From: Plutella xylostella
Lineage: Eukaryota; Arthropoda; Insecta; Lepidoptera; Plutellidae
DNA: 64,000 bases
Assembly: GCF_932276165.1 (NCBI RefSeq)
Contig: NC_063997.1
Coordinates: forward strand, 6,830,001-6,894,000
Direction of reading: 5' to 3'
The notes beneath the pieces were generated by a model that was given only the letters and a program-made list of their open reading frames with translations, searched no databases and was not told the origin of the DNA. Every line of letters begins with the position of its first letter. Positions within the stretch are counted from its first letter, which is position 1. The translations under genes were made by a program, and so were the position numbers. This document shows, in pieces, positions 46,504 to 58,460 of the stretch.

Positions 46504-49500
46504 TTAATTATTATTTACAGGCTCCTCAACAGCCTCTTCATTCAACTCCGATTCATCGTCCTGAAACTCTTCAATGATACAAGGTTCTGAGGGCATCTTT
46601 CTAAGCCTATCGTGTGCGTACTTGTAAGTACGTTTCGAATTCAACGCCTTTAAGGTGTATCTGTCACAATCTAGTACCTCTATCACTTGGAATGGGCCTT
46701 TATATTTAGGGTCTAACTTAGTCTGGTTTCTCTCTTCATTAGCCAGTAATACAAAATCTCCTACTGAAAATTTGCTAAGTTTGGCCTTTGTGGAATCAAA
46801 TCGACACTTCTCATAAACAGCTGAATTCTTAATAAGTTGAGCAGCTTCAACTCTAAGTGCAGGTAAGTCAACCTCTATTTCGTCATTACATGTCATAAGA
46901 GTCAATGGTCGCGCAACTTTACCAATCATGAGTTCTAATGGACTCGCTTGAGTTGTACGGTTTACGGTGCAATTAATGGCGAGTTGTACTTCACTTAACG
47001 CGTCTTGCCAGGATCGAGTATCGCTAGTTTCTACCGCCGTTAGCATAGACTTTAGTACGCTCATAGTTCTCTCTACCTGCCCGTTAGCACGCGATGATCC
47101 GGTTGCGATTAAGTGTAACGAAATATTACTAGCATCACAGAACTCTTTAAACTCCTTACTGGCAAAGCATCGTCCTTGATCCGCTATGATCCTTGTTGGC
47201 GCTCCAAACAACGCTACGCTATCTTTAACAGCCTGTATGCTACTAACTGTGTCAATTCGTGTTGTGTGAAAGAGCAGAGTGTATTTTGTGAAGCCGTCAA
47301 CTAATACGAACGCGTATTCTTTTTGGTCGTTCTTCCCGCTAAGTTTACCGGTTGCATCAATGTGGATAGTGTGCCATGGCGTTGTTATCTTAGGGATTGG
47401 ATGGAGCTCCGCTTGAACTCGGCCTGAATGTGATTTAGCTACCTTACATGTAACGCAACTATCGATGTACTTCTTTACGTATCGCGCCATGCCTTCGAAC
47501 CAATAATGTTGGTACAACTTTTCCAATGTTTTGTCGGAGCCTAAATGTACTAGAGACTCATGGATATTGTTTACGACAGACCACCGTAGAGCTTTGGGGA
47601 GAATAGGCAAACATCTCGTGCGTCTATTACGCTGAACCTTCCTATGAAGAATCCCTGCTCGCACCTCGTAAGTATTGGCAATATCCGCACTCAGTGTACC
47701 ATCATTTAGATCAGTTATTAACTTGCTAATTTCGGGGTCACGTTTTTGTTCAGCAATTATCCAATTATTTGTAACTTCTGTAAAGTTAATTTGTTTCTGC
47801 TCTACATTTGAAGCTACTTGCGGTTGTAACTTTACGCTCGACTCTACCTGTGACTCTATGCTCGGGACTTCGCTAGCGCTTAAACTTGACTGAACGCAGC
47901 TGTCCTGGTTTGCGTTTCCGAGGTTTCGTGAAAAGAAATCTACGTGTTTCATGTACTGTCCGGCTTTATAAACAACGTCGAAATCAAAAGATTGGAGATA
48001 AGCCCACCATCTTTGGACCCGCGGTGTCAAGTCGGCTTTCTTACTAGAGGACCTTATAGAGTTGCAATCTGTTACAACTGTAAATTTACGCCCGTGTAAA
48101 TATTGTCGGAAATGCTTTATAGCATTAACTATAGCTAGCGTCTCAAGCTCGTAACTATGATACCGCGACTCCGCCGGGGTGGTACGCTTGCTGAAGTACT
48201 CTATTACGTGTCGCTTGCCGTCCACAATTTGAAATAAAATAGCGCCATAGCCGTTAGCACTCGCGTCAGTATGCAACTCGACGGGGTATTCTGGATTGTA
48301 AATCATTAACACAGGTTCTTTTGTCAAAATCGAAATAATCTCCTGTCTAATTTCTTCATGACGCGGCTGCCAGATAAACGAGACATTTTCTCTAGTAAGA
48401 TTGTAAAGAGGTCCCATAATGCGCGAAAATTGCGGTATAAACTGACGGAAGTACGTAGCTAAGCCTATAAACTGTCTTAACTGAGTTACCGTTTCTGGTG
48501 GTGGCAATTCGGTAAGGGATCGAACCTTACGCTTATTAGGTTTTATTTGGCCTGCACTAATCTCATATCCTAAAAATTCTAGTTCAGTTTTTAGGAATGA
48601 GCATTTCTTTAAATTTAAAGAAAATCCCGCCTTCGTAAGTGTGTTTAAAACGACTTCAAGCCTTTCCAACCCTTCAGAGATCGTTGCAGATGGAATTAAC
48701 ACGTCATCAACGTACACAATGACGTAATCATAAGCCAGAGGGCCTAGCGCTTTAATTATCGCTCTTTGAAAGACAGAAATGGCATTACGAAGACCAAAGG
48801 GCATGGACAAGTACTCAAACTGCCCGTCAGGTGTAATAAACGCGGTTCTTTCGATAGATTCTTCCGATTTGATAGGAATTAAATGAAATCCACTTGCGCA
48901 ATCTAGTTTAGTGTAGTAATTAGCTCCCTGTAGACGTCCAATGAGGTCAGAGATTAGCGGTAATGGGAATCGATCAGGCACCGTGTTGCTGTTTAGTTCG
49001 CGGTAGTCGATGCACATCCTATCACTACCATCGCGCTTCTTAACCAAGAGAGCCGGGCTCGCGAATGGGGAACTACTCGGACGGATAATATCCGCTTGCA
49101 ATAATTCGTCTACGCGGTCACGCATTATTTTTCGCTCCTCCGGGCTGAGGCGATAGGGACGCCGTTGTACGGTACGAGTGGGGTCAACAAGCCGAATTTC
49201 AAGTTCTCCTGTAGTTACGCGAGTCTTAGGCATACCCGTGACAAAATAATCAGAATTACGCTCTAAAATATCTACCAACTGCGGCTTATTACTGTCGGGA
49301 ATATCCGTGTCGACATTTTGGAAATCATTTTTGACCGATGATTCGATTTCACAACTAGCTATCACTTTGTGTTTTTCTAACTTAAACTCAGATGACGTCA
49401 TATGAACTGCAAAGCCTTGATTTAAAATTTCGCGACCAATCATTATCTCATTTTCTAATATAGCGTCAGGCACAACATGTAGCAAAATTTCTAACACATT

Positions 49501-49950
49501 ATCACCTATCTCAATGACACACAGTATTTGCTGGATGCTGACTGTTCTTGATTCACCAATACCCTTAAGGTAAACAACGTTATTATAACGTTTCCCAGAA
49601 AATTTACGTGAAACACTCTCTTTAATCAAAGAACACTCAGCACCAGAGTCATATTGGAAAACGAAAGACTGACCTTTATGATTTAAATTTCCTGTTGGTG
49701 CTTCTACGACGCACACGTTGACACGACGCTCAGCATTGGGCCCGCCACCGCTGCCACCTCTGCTGGCGCCCTGGGCCGCTGGACACCGGCTCGCAATGTG
49801 CCCTGGCTCGTTGCACTTGAAGCAGACGATCTTGCCCGATGTAGTTGGCTGCTGCTGTGGTCCACTTCGTGTAGTTGGCACGGCAGGATTGGTCCATTTC
49901 TTGCTTTGAACCTCCTTGCCGCTTGCAGTAAGTATAATAAAAACGTTCAA
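46504..49950 (-). CDS. Ty3/Gypsy Gag-Pol: zinc knuckle, protease, RT, RNase H, integrase
   Basis: This 1148-codon uninterrupted frame has the Ty3/Gypsy domain order. A CCHC zinc knuckle lies at residues 43-56 (CFKCNEPGHIASRC), followed by an aspartic protease with D101-S-G. RT has D350 (KLDCASGFH) and YVDD (D415, D416). RNase H has D562 (HTDAS), the ELE motif at 601-603 and D628 (TDCN). The integrase has H797, H802, C832, C835 and a DDE core D865, D924, E960 (35 residues between the last two). All catalytic residues are present. The reported first codon is TTG, and the frame is open upstream only to a TAA near 49984 with no ATG. The capsid part of Gag is therefore missing, deleted or on another exon. 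There is no env frame. The element is 5'-incomplete but recently active by its open frame. Confidence 0.93.
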   Translation of the reverse strand: MNVFIILTASGKEVQSKKWTNPAVPTTRSGPQQQPTTSGKIVCFKCNEPGHIASRCPAAQGASRGGSGGGPNAERRVNVCVVEAPTGNLNHKGQSFVFQYDSGAECSLIKESVSRKFSGKRYNNVVYLKGIGESRTVSIQQILCVIEIGDNVLEILLHVVPDAILENEIMIGREILNQGFAVHMTSSEFKLEKHKVIASCEIESSVKNDFQNVDTDIPDSNKPQLVDILERNSDYFVTGMPKTRVTTGELEIRLVDPTRTVQRRPYRLSPEERKIMRDRVDELLQADIIRPSSSPFASPALLVKKRDGSDRMCIDYRELNSNTVPDRFPLPLISDLIGRLQGANYYTKLDCASGFHLIPIKSEESIERTAFITPDGQFEYLSMPFGLRNAISVFQRAIIKALGPLAYDYVIVYVDDVLIPSATISEGLERLEVVLNTLTKAGFSLNLKKCSFLKTELEFLGYEISAGQIKPNKRKVRSLTELPPPETVTQLRQFIGLATYFRQFIPQFSRIMGPLYNLTRENVSFIWQPRHEEIRQEIISILTKEPVLMIYNPEYPVELHTDASANGYGAILFQIVDGKRHVIEYFSKRTTPAESRYHSYELETLAIVNAIKHFRQYLHGRKFTVVTDCNSIRSSSKKADLTPRVQRWWAYLQSFDFDVVYKAGQYMKHVDFFSRNLGNANQDSCVQSSLSASEVPSIESQVESSVKLQPQVASNVEQKQINFTEVTNNWIIAEQKRDPEISKLITDLNDGTLSADIANTYEVRAGILHRKVQRNRRTRCLPILPKALRWSVVNNIHESLVHLGSDKTLEKLYQHYWFEGMARYVKKYIDSCVTCKVAKSHSGRVQAELHPIPKITTPWHTIHIDATGKLSGKNDQKEYAFVLVDGFTKYTLLFHTTRIDTVSSIQAVKDSVALFGAPTRIIADQGRCFASKEFKEFCDASNISLHLIATGSSRANGQVERTMSVLKSMLTAVETSDTRSWQDALSEVQLAINCTVNRTTQASPLELMIGKVARPLTLMTCNDEIEVDLPALRVEAAQLIKNSAVYEKCRFDSTKAKLSKFSVGDFVLLANEERNQTKLDPKYKGPFQVIEVLDCDRYTLKALNSKRTYKYAHDRLRKMPSEPCIIEEFQDDESELNEEAVEEPVNNN

Positions 49951-49984
49951 AGATAGACTATAAGTAAGACAAGGTTCTTACATT

Positions 49985-51848
49985 CCACAATAGATGGCAG
50001 TAAGCGCTTCATCTCCGGAATTGCTGAAGCGCCGGAAGCGCGCTGCGCGGCCGCCGCGGCCGCTGCGTCACTTCCGGTTTAGACCTCAACCTCCTTTTGC
50101 GTACAAAAGTAGCCCACAAAGAACGGCACATCGAACATGTTCCATGTAAAGTTTTCTAGACAAAATAAAATGGAGTTGCCACCGCGGTTCTGTTTGCAAC
50201 TCGGTTTGAGTGCGTCTAAAATGCCTTTTGTGTTTTCGGTTTTGTTTAGTTGAGTTCTGTTTATAAATTTAAATTATTTTCCCTTCTACTTTGGGTTCCA
50301 TAAGATACTTATATTAATTCAGGAACTCCTCACATTTAAATGTCCTCACATAGATGTCCCCGCATATTTATTTATATTTTTATTTCATTACTCATTTAAA
50401 CCATACTAAAGTACGCCCTCCGGTGTGATGGGGATGATAATCTTCAATTAACAGAAATTCATTTAGTTCATCTGAAGGATGACTGAACTTGGATTGAAGA
50501 GTTTTCAAGAGGAGACCAGATTGAGCAAACGTTGCCTGTAACGTCTTCCAGTCCACTGGTCCAAGGTATTAGTGTAATAGTAGGTCGAGGACAGGGTACT
50601 GCGGAACACCTTTGGGATTAAGAATGTGCTAGTCCCTTATATTGTCCAGTAGGTTATAAACGCTTATTCCCTGATCAAGTTTAAGTGAACATAGTAATTG
50701 TGTATGACACTACATTATACCAGCACATTTTTAATTGCCAAATAAAGCTGTTCTCATAACAATGTTCGCTGCCAATTTCACAGCTCAAACCACAATCGTC
50801 CGGCACTTTACTTAATGACCGCACCATTACTTCTCTAGCGTCGTAAAAACTACAAGCTACTACGTTGTATCTCGAACATTCGATCGAAGATAAAACGGTT
50901 TGTAGACACGCTGCCATTAACTGAGGGCCCAGCGTCTTCCGGCACTCTCCGTCGGAGAAAGACTATTTATTGTTGTACGTCGAACTTAGTCTAGAATAGA
51001 GGAATTTTGCATGTTGTAAGCTTAAATTAAAGAGTTCGGAGAAGGGGTCGACTCATAAACTAAGCCATGAAATTAAAACATAGAAGTTACAGGAGGACAA
51101 TTCGAATATCTCAGCTGTACTCTTAAATAATACTTTTTTCATGCGTCAACAAATAAACTAATTAGAAAAAGAGAAGTAAAAAAATATGATGTGGTTGCTT
51201 TCACTTTAATAAAAGTGAAAGGAAAACATTTCGGTATATTTTTTTTTTCAAATGAATAAATTTTTTTATTCATATGTCACTTATCTGCACCTCCCCATGT
51301 TTCTCAGTGTCAGACCTAAGTAGGTACCCTCTAGGTTTTGATTTCAAGAATTTTAAAGAAGTTCTTATACATTTACCAAAAACATGTGTTAGGTTTAGGT
51401 ATTTGTTTGACACATTAATCTATCACTAAGTACTTATTTGATACAATGCATTTTAGAATTAACTATAAGTACCTTAACTATTTAAGTTTTAACATATCTC
51501 ACATAATGGTTTAGATAACTAGACTTTCATCATTATGACAAAATTTTGTTGTACCTGTCTACAGTTTCACAAATTGAAATACTGTATCCGTAAACCATTC
51601 ATAGTAAAATGTTGGCAGTTTTGCCAGAAAACAATCATAAACTTAGTTTTATTTCCCCTGGTAGCCGCTCAAAATGTACAATAAAATGCTTTCATGCATC
51701 ATAAATTGTTTCCCAAATTAAATTAGGAAAACTTCCGTCTCTAAGTTTAATGTCAAGGTGAAGAGTTTTCGTACTTCTGATTTTAAAAGCAAAATATGTT
51801 ATATTACGTTATTATTATAGATTATTCAATTTGTGCAATCCTAACTTC
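49985..51848. other. Flank of the Gypsy element, one unrecognised ORF
   Basis: A very GC-rich segment at 50020-50080 (GCGCGGCCGCCGCGGCCGC) lies next to the truncated Gypsy end. The 78-codon minus ORF 50917-50681 starts MAACLQTVLSSIECSRYN with codon use that looks coding, but I cannot assign it and see no clear splice pair. It could be an isolated exon or chance. The rest is AT-rich. Confidence 0.3.
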
Positions 51849-52057
51849 CTAACTAATATTATAAATGCGAAAGTAACTGTGTCTGTCTGTCTGTCTGTCT
51901 GTTACTCTTTCACGCCAAAACTACAGGACGGATTTGAATAAAATTTGGTATACATACGGTCTAGACCCTGGGAAAGAACAAAGGGTACTTTTTATCCCGG
52001 AATTCCCACGGGAAAACTTTTTAAGGCAAAGCGAAGCGCGTGGGGACAGCTAGTATA
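51849..52057 (-). repeat. Widespread lepidopteran-type interspersed repeat, copy B
   Basis: Inverted relative to 17268-17473. It opens CCTAACTAATATTATAAATG, has a TGTCTGTCTGTCTGTCTG run, GGTCTAGACCCTGGGAAAG and ends GGGGACAGCTAGTATA. Confidence 0.75.
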
Positions 52058-52524
52058 GAATAAATATTGAATAAAGTTTTGAAAGGTACCTAATAATACC
52101 CAAATAAAGTTATAAATTTGTTTTAATAATTCAATAAATTCATAATTATTTAAATAGATACACAATACCAATCTGAAGATCTTATTTCAATGAACAAAAC
52201 ATAATAGGGAATATGCGTAATTTTTTTAAATACTTTTATTGGATAGTTTTACATCACTTTATTATAGTAAAAAAAAATTCAACGCCAAAATAAGTAATTT
52301 AAGGTATTTTAAAGAAAGTTAAAAAATTACAACCATCACGACCACTTTGAAATTCCCGTCAGGATGGCGGGCTGTCGTGACGTCATAATCGTTTAATTTC
52401 ACGGCTCAGAATAATGAGTCCCGTCAGTCGTCATAGATTTTTTACCTAATCAAGTAATCACAGAGTACTTTTGTATTTTCAACAAACCAATGTTGTCATG
52501 GTAACAAACGAAAAAGGAAGTGTA

Positions 52525-52589
52525 TAAAGTGTGATCAGTGGCTGTTTTGTAATGGTAATAAAGTGTGACCAGTGGCTGTTTTGTAATGG
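52525..52589 (+). repeat. Two-copy tandem duplication, 34-bp unit
   Basis: TAAAGTGTGATCAGTGGCTG at 52525 recurs at 52559 with one change (GACC for GATC). Both are followed by TTTTGTAATGG. Confidence 0.9.
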
Positions 52590-52739
52590 CTGCTCGTAAA
52601 TAGCTGCTAGTAGCTCTTTTGAAATGGGAGCGCGCAAACCAGAGGACCTTTGTACACAATATTACGCTATTATGGCAATATGAATATAAAGTAATATTTG
52701 TATTGTATGTAAGTACTTACTGTAACTTTGGTTCTCAGT

Positions 52740-52860
52740 AAGAGAGACTAGGGTTAGTGGGTCATTCTATTCTATTATCTGTGGGGGTGTAAGAACCTGC
52801 ACCTGGCTCTCTTGAATGGAACCATTGTGCATATCTCAAAGGTCTAAACCCCCTTATCTA
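52740..52860 (+). repeat. Fragment related to 37.5-kb repeat
   Basis: TGTGGGGGTGTAAGAACC, TGCACCTGGCTCTC, GAATGGAACCATTGTGCAT and AGGTCTAAAC appear in the same order as at 37510-37600 inside the TIR element. Confidence 0.65.
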
Positions 52861-53019
52861 AACTATCGAATAAGAGTACAAAAATATATGCATATTCCCT
52901 AATATTTGGGCACACGGCTCTCGACTTTTCAATAGTCTTTGCTGTCCTTTTCCGCAGCTGGCCACAGTTTACTCGTTCATACTGCGTAATAAATTTAATG
53001 TGCCCAGTTCTTCTGATTA

Positions 53020-53427
53020 GGGGCCGTCCATTAATCACGTGAGGTAGTTTTTCTCATTTTTTGACCCCCCCCTCCCCCCTGGTGATATTTGGTGAGGTTT
53101 GGGACCAACCCCCCCTCCCCCCCCTTGGATCACGTGTATTTTTTGGGAGTCTATGTAAAGGCTATTTTTGACTAGAAAAAATATAACGAAAATTGCGTTT
53201 TGAATTAAAACGCAACGGCGGGCGAGTCAATCAAGATAATACTACAAATCGTTCAAATTTTTGCGCCGTTCAAAATTTCGGTTTAGAAATACCTAGCGCT
53301 TTTTGGCAAAAAATTAATACACGTGATATCTAACGAGACCCCCCCTCCCCCCACGTGCTGTTTCGTGAGGTTTTCCGTACCCCCTCCCCCCCCCCTTTTG
53401 AGCCTCACGTGATTAATGGACGGCCCC
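53020..53427. mobile_element. PIF/Harbinger-type MITE with TTA duplications
   Basis: TTA flanks both ends (53017-53019, 53428-53430). The left end GGGGCCGTCCATTAATCACG is inverted exactly at the right end as CGTGATTAATGGACGGCCCC. CACGTG-type E-box motifs and four C-runs (CCCCCCCCTCCCCCC and similar) are placed symmetrically. 408 bp, no ORF. The family looks common in arthropods. Confidence 0.9.
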
Positions 53428-53430
53428 TTA

Positions 53431-56308
53431 CGAGAATTCTTCCATAACGTAATTTAGAAAAAAATTACAACTTTTGAAATATACTAACGACTGCCATTAT
53501 AACCTAAAAGTAGAAAGAGCAACTTGTGTCATGTTCATGTCATAATAATAACAATACAAATTTAATTTTATTGTGTTTCAATATGGAGCATATTTGAGTG
53601 GCTCGTTGACTAGCGAATGGCTGTTTACGCCTCATTACAATAGAACAACTAGTGGCAGCCCATAGCAGTGGCACTACCAACAAAAAATATAAAAAGTCCT
53701 AAACTTTGCAAACAAACAAGCATATCAAACAAGAAGTGGAGAGGTTATAGGAGGCTAGGATCTAGTCGTATTGGAAGAATTTTTATGTGATCCATCGTAT
53801 CTGATCACAACGAGCATCACAAATACTCGGTGACATTAACATTTCTTTGTTTACACTTGACATTTATTTAACTATACGCAAACGCAAAGAAGTTATTATT
53901 CTGAGATTGATATATAAAGAATTATGACGTCACATCCGCCCTAAGAAAATGGGTGACGTTTCTCGGAAGTTATAATTTACCGAAGTTTTTTTGTACTTTT
54001 CAACTTCATTTACTTGCTCAAAAATAAATTATAATCAAAAATAATGATGGAGTCGTAGTTATGAAACAACAAAGTTTATTATAAATAATATTTGACCTTT
54101 ATTTGAACTACTTGCATATTCCCTATTGCACTAATACCTTAACAAGACGCTGATTGGCTATATACATACTAAGTCTGAAAATCTGACTAATGGGAATAGT
54201 ATAATGATGTAACACAACACATAATACGTGTTAGATACTAGAATAATTTTGGTCACCCTACGACTCAGCACATACAACAACAACATAGTTACAAATCCAT
54301 TTCAGACCCACAGTAGCATCAACGCGAATCCAATTCACATCTGATAAAATTCATTCACACAAAAATATCCACTTACATTTTGAAATAAACGATACGATCC
54401 AAGAGAACGCCTTGTGGTGTTTCAAAGTACTCCGGAAATAGGTCATTCATCGTGGCATCGACAACTTTCTGATAGCTTTTACTAAATCTCCGCGAATAAA
54501 GTGTAAAACCAAGAAGTGAGGAATTGAAGACGTGAAATGGCTTCTTTCAAATAGCTGTGTCGGAAAAATCTACACTTTTTGAGAGTTACCTACATTTTAT
54601 TTGTACTACGGGTTGGGAGAGGTGTGTTGGTTACAACTTGGTTATATTTTTTACGTTTAAACATTAAATAGCAGTGTTGTAAAGAAACATAAAATCATTA
54701 TATTCATTATAAGTGTCTTTCTAGGTCAAAAATTTGGGATGATTTAAATAATTTTTCTAACTAAGTAGGTATTTTTTCCTGATAGTTGATAAGTAGGTAG
54801 GTACTGTGTTGCATGATAGAAACCTTACTTACGACATTCCTCTTATTTGGTCACGCGCTAAAAATATTCGATGACGGTTTTCATTTATCAAAATGAAATG
54901 ATTTATGTTCAGAAACTCTTTCGGTAAATACAAATGAGAGTGAGGTAAGGACGTTGGGTCACTGCCAAAGTGAGAGCTGATTAATGATTTTAGACGCGAG
55001 CTGCGAAATGAAACGGGGGAAATAAATTCTAACTTTGAAACGACAAAGAAAAACAGCAGTAGACTTTCAAATATTTTTTAAACCCTTAATCACATCGGTA
55101 CCCATCATTAAATTTTGCTTGAACGTTTTCTTGCATAATTTATTATTTTTATATCTTTAGGATTTCACCATGAAATAATTAGCTTCTGAATATAAACTTT
55201 AGTACAACACATAAGCAAAATATACCAATATTTGCCAAACAACACAAAAATCAAGTTTCTTGTTAGACCGTACAACTTACAAGAATCATTTAAGTTTTGT
55301 AGCACAAAAGTTAGGCGTTCCTCACGTTCCTGCGCAAACTTATATTGTTTGAGAATTTCACTTGTTAGCTTAAAATAAAGGTTGGTTTTGCTTGATCAAG
55401 CAGCAACTATAATATTGTTTCAGTTCAATTTTGCCTAGTTTGAAGCATCCCTACCCTAATTATATCAAAGTATTCAATTTATCTTAATACTCAGTGAATT
55501 TGTTTCATTTTATATTAAAGTAGCTATAAGGGGTTATAAGATAATTAAATATAGGTATTATTATTGTGAGAAAATGTTTTTAGCCGAAGCCTGATTTACT
55601 TTGATTCAATAATGTATTCGTAGAAATAGGAAGTAGAAAAGTATCTGTTCTCAAATTGAATTTACAGTCTATAATAATTTTATTATTTATGTAGGATTGT
55701 TTGCATTGTCATTTTGAGAACTGAAGTACATGCTTAGGTACGTTCAAATGATAAAAGCATTAATTCACTAAGCACCTACTTATCATTTCATCTTTGAAAT
55801 ATACATGCGTAATCTATAGGTATACCTACCAGCTAACTATATACTAACAAGCGTTCGAAGTTGGAAGTCATTTCTGATTGGAGGGCAACGAATCGAGAGT
55901 TTCCGGTTGATTGACTGATTGCGCTCGTTGGAATCCGCATCCACCTGTAGGTAACATGTACCTGTTATTACTGAAACTCCTGTAGGGTGGCTTTCATAAT
56001 TAGGATCAATTTAACTTCACTTTGAATCTATGATGAATTGAACAGAATTTGAATTTTTTTAAATATTATAACAACTTAAATTATGATGATATTTATATAT
56101 TTTAGAGTAGATTATGTTAGTCCTAAATGAGAGTTGGTAACCACACTGTTTTTATTCTGCCTATGAAAATTTACATACCTACAATACCTACCTGTAAAGT
56201 TTTACTGACCGGACTTTACTTACTTTTCAATTACCTACCTGAAATTTATAAATGGCGAGTAAAAAAAACTGAAAGTTTGATAATTAATGGTTACTAACTT
56301 CCTTTCAT
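53431..56308. other. No recognisable gene
   Basis: AT-rich, no ORF above about 60 codons, no terminal-repeat pairs found by eye. This is the longest stretch in the window without annotation. Confidence 0.45.
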
Positions 56309-56319
56309 ATAGGTATGCT

Positions 56320-56409
56320 AACTAGACTAGGACTAGGCCTAAACCCTTCCTTCATTGGAAGGAGACCCGTACCCCAGCAGTGGGGACGTAATGGGTCGTG
56401 TTGATGATG
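56320..56409 (+). mobile_element. 90-bp LINE 3' end with 11-bp TSD
   Basis: ATAGGTATGCT lies at 56309-56319 and 56410-56420. Between them CTTCCTTCATTGGAAGGAGA and CCCAGCAGTGGGGACGTAAT, then a TGATGATGA tail, are the recognisable last bases of a lepidopteran LINE. It is an extreme 5' truncation. Confidence 0.85.
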
Positions 56410-56420
56410 ATAGGTATGCT

Positions 56421-57032
56421 TGTATAAATTGCTTGTATAAAATATCCACTGTATAAATTGTCATGTGTTCTGTTTAGTCAATAAAGTAGTATTCTATTCT
56501 ATTCTGCTCTGCTTCATTGTCCCAAAATGGCAAAAAAACTGAATTAACGCGTGTAGGTTTAATTTTAACTTAAAATAGCAATATGATGTAACATATTTTA
56601 TTCAGGAAAACCTTTTAAGTCGAAGTGCAGCTCGTTTGGAATAAATTCACTCAATTATACGTACTATGTAGATATCACTTCATATAGCTCACTGTAATTA
56701 ATATGGGACCTCATCAGGCTGTGCAAATTAGGATCATGTAAGCATCGCCACATTTTACCTCTAGTACGCAGCAATGACCTACTTGTTGATACTAAATGAT
56801 GAAGGTATGAATATTTGGATAATAAATTGTCTCATAATAATTACAATTAATTGTGTTAAGAGTTTTGTAAAAGTGCCGAAAGACGGTGGCTCTTCTAGTT
56901 CTTTCTACAAATAAAGAGGAAATTGGTGAATTACTATACTACATCCCCTTGTAGCATTATACGTAAAAGTCATATGAAGGTCCATGAAGTACATGACATT
57001 ATGCATTTTTTTTATAAATAAACATGTGAAGT
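56421..57032. other. No recognisable gene
   Basis: AT-rich, with a TTCTATTCTATTCTGC microsatellite at 56490. No coding signal. Confidence 0.4.
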
Positions 57033-57180
57033 TAGATAGATAGATAGATAGAATACGCTTTATTTGCACACCAACAAAGAATCATATGAATAACAAATTA
57101 CAACTTAATTAGGGTACAAAAGGCGGTCTTATTACTAAAAATGATCTCTGTGAAGTTCTGTGCTTTAACTGGTTGAATAC
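57033..57180 (-). mobile_element. Antisense LINE 3' end with (TAGA) tail
   Basis: TAGATAGATAGATAGAATAC followed by TTTATTTGCACACC, then ACAAAAGGCGGTCTTATTAC and ATGATCTCTGTGAAG. In reverse complement this is a common lepidopteran LINE 3' untranslated region. The 18.0-kb copy has the same tail type. Confidence 0.6.
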
Positions 57181-57450
57181 CATGAAATGGAACAAAATTA
57201 TATTTTAGCACGATAAAATACACTTACATACACTTAAGATCATCCTAATTAGCATTATTCGTCTTTTGCGACACAACGAACTTCTCCATTCACCATGCCA
57301 TTAAATAACTAAACAACATAGTAGGGAAGGTGCGCTATCTCAAACCACATTGTGTAAAAGCTTCTATAAATTTTGTCTCGTTAATCGCCAGATGTATCAC
57401 ACTGTGCGATCAGAGAGGTCAGTCTAGCTGACGAAAAACTATGTTTCGGA

Positions 57451-57540
57451 GCTCGACTGCGCTAACCACGACTCTGTTATTTTGTATTAAAAGTATCTTT
57501 GCATGAAAAGTCTCGTTCGTTTGTTTTTTGTTGAGTTAGA
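57451..57540 (+). repeat. Dispersed repeat containing TAACCACGACTCT, second copy
   Basis: CTGCGCTAACCACGACTCTG, TTGTATTAAAAG and GTTCGTTTGTT are in the same order as at 11607-11695. Confidence 0.4.
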
Positions 57541-58455
57541 GTAGCCTTCTTGGTCGTTGGTTTACAGGCCGCGGGCCGGTATCCCACCGCTTTTCCTAAC
57601 TTTAAATTGCGTGACATGCTTATACTGACAACTTCTGCGATCCCCCATAATCCTTTTTACACGATGATCAAAAAGTTTGTAATTTGTCATGAAATATGAT
57701 ATGTTTTGTGGACAGTTTTAACGAGACACTTGCTTGTTTTAAGTTATTAAATATTGCGTCCCTTCGCTTTTTTTATGATGTTTTTCGATTTTTATAAACA
57801 TTACAGCATACGGAATTCTCAGTTTTTATTATATTTGATGATGAATATGACCTACTTACGTACCTATTCTGATGAATTCGAAATCATATTGTGGATGAAT
57901 TTTTTCAGAGGTATTCCACTCCGTCAATATTTATTTTAAGTCTACGGCATAAAAGCATAAAATATTTGTGTGCATATAATACTGCAGATACGAAGAGTCG
58001 AAGATATTCGTTTATTTTCATGAGCAAGAATTCTGTGTATTATTAACTTTATTTTATTTGCCTAATGTTCAGTCACTGTGTGACCATTTTGTATTTTTTA
58101 TTACATAAATTACACTTTCGTCTCAGGATCTGGGTATTTACCTATCCTTAAAGGTGCAATTTATCTCAATTGTTTTATTTGGCTGTGTATTCATAAGTTA
58201 CCATAACGCCGTTTCGTTAAAATACCTATATTTATTAAATTATTTATTTTCGGACATATTATTTCACCTCCATTTTTTCTCGTGACATACAAAACAAGAT
58301 GGATTTTTACGATGTTCACATTGCAGCTACATTGTTACCTGTACGAAGGCCTAAGACTAAGAGTATATTGTATCATAAATGATATAAAGGCGAGCAATTG
58401 TCGCGCTTATAAAAATGGCTAGCTAAGTGGAGAGGAGAAATGAGAAAGCCAGGGT
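57541..58455. other. No recognisable gene
   Basis: AT-rich; the 61-codon ORF at 57754-57939 is composition-driven. Confidence 0.4.
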
Positions 58456-58460
58456 TCAGC

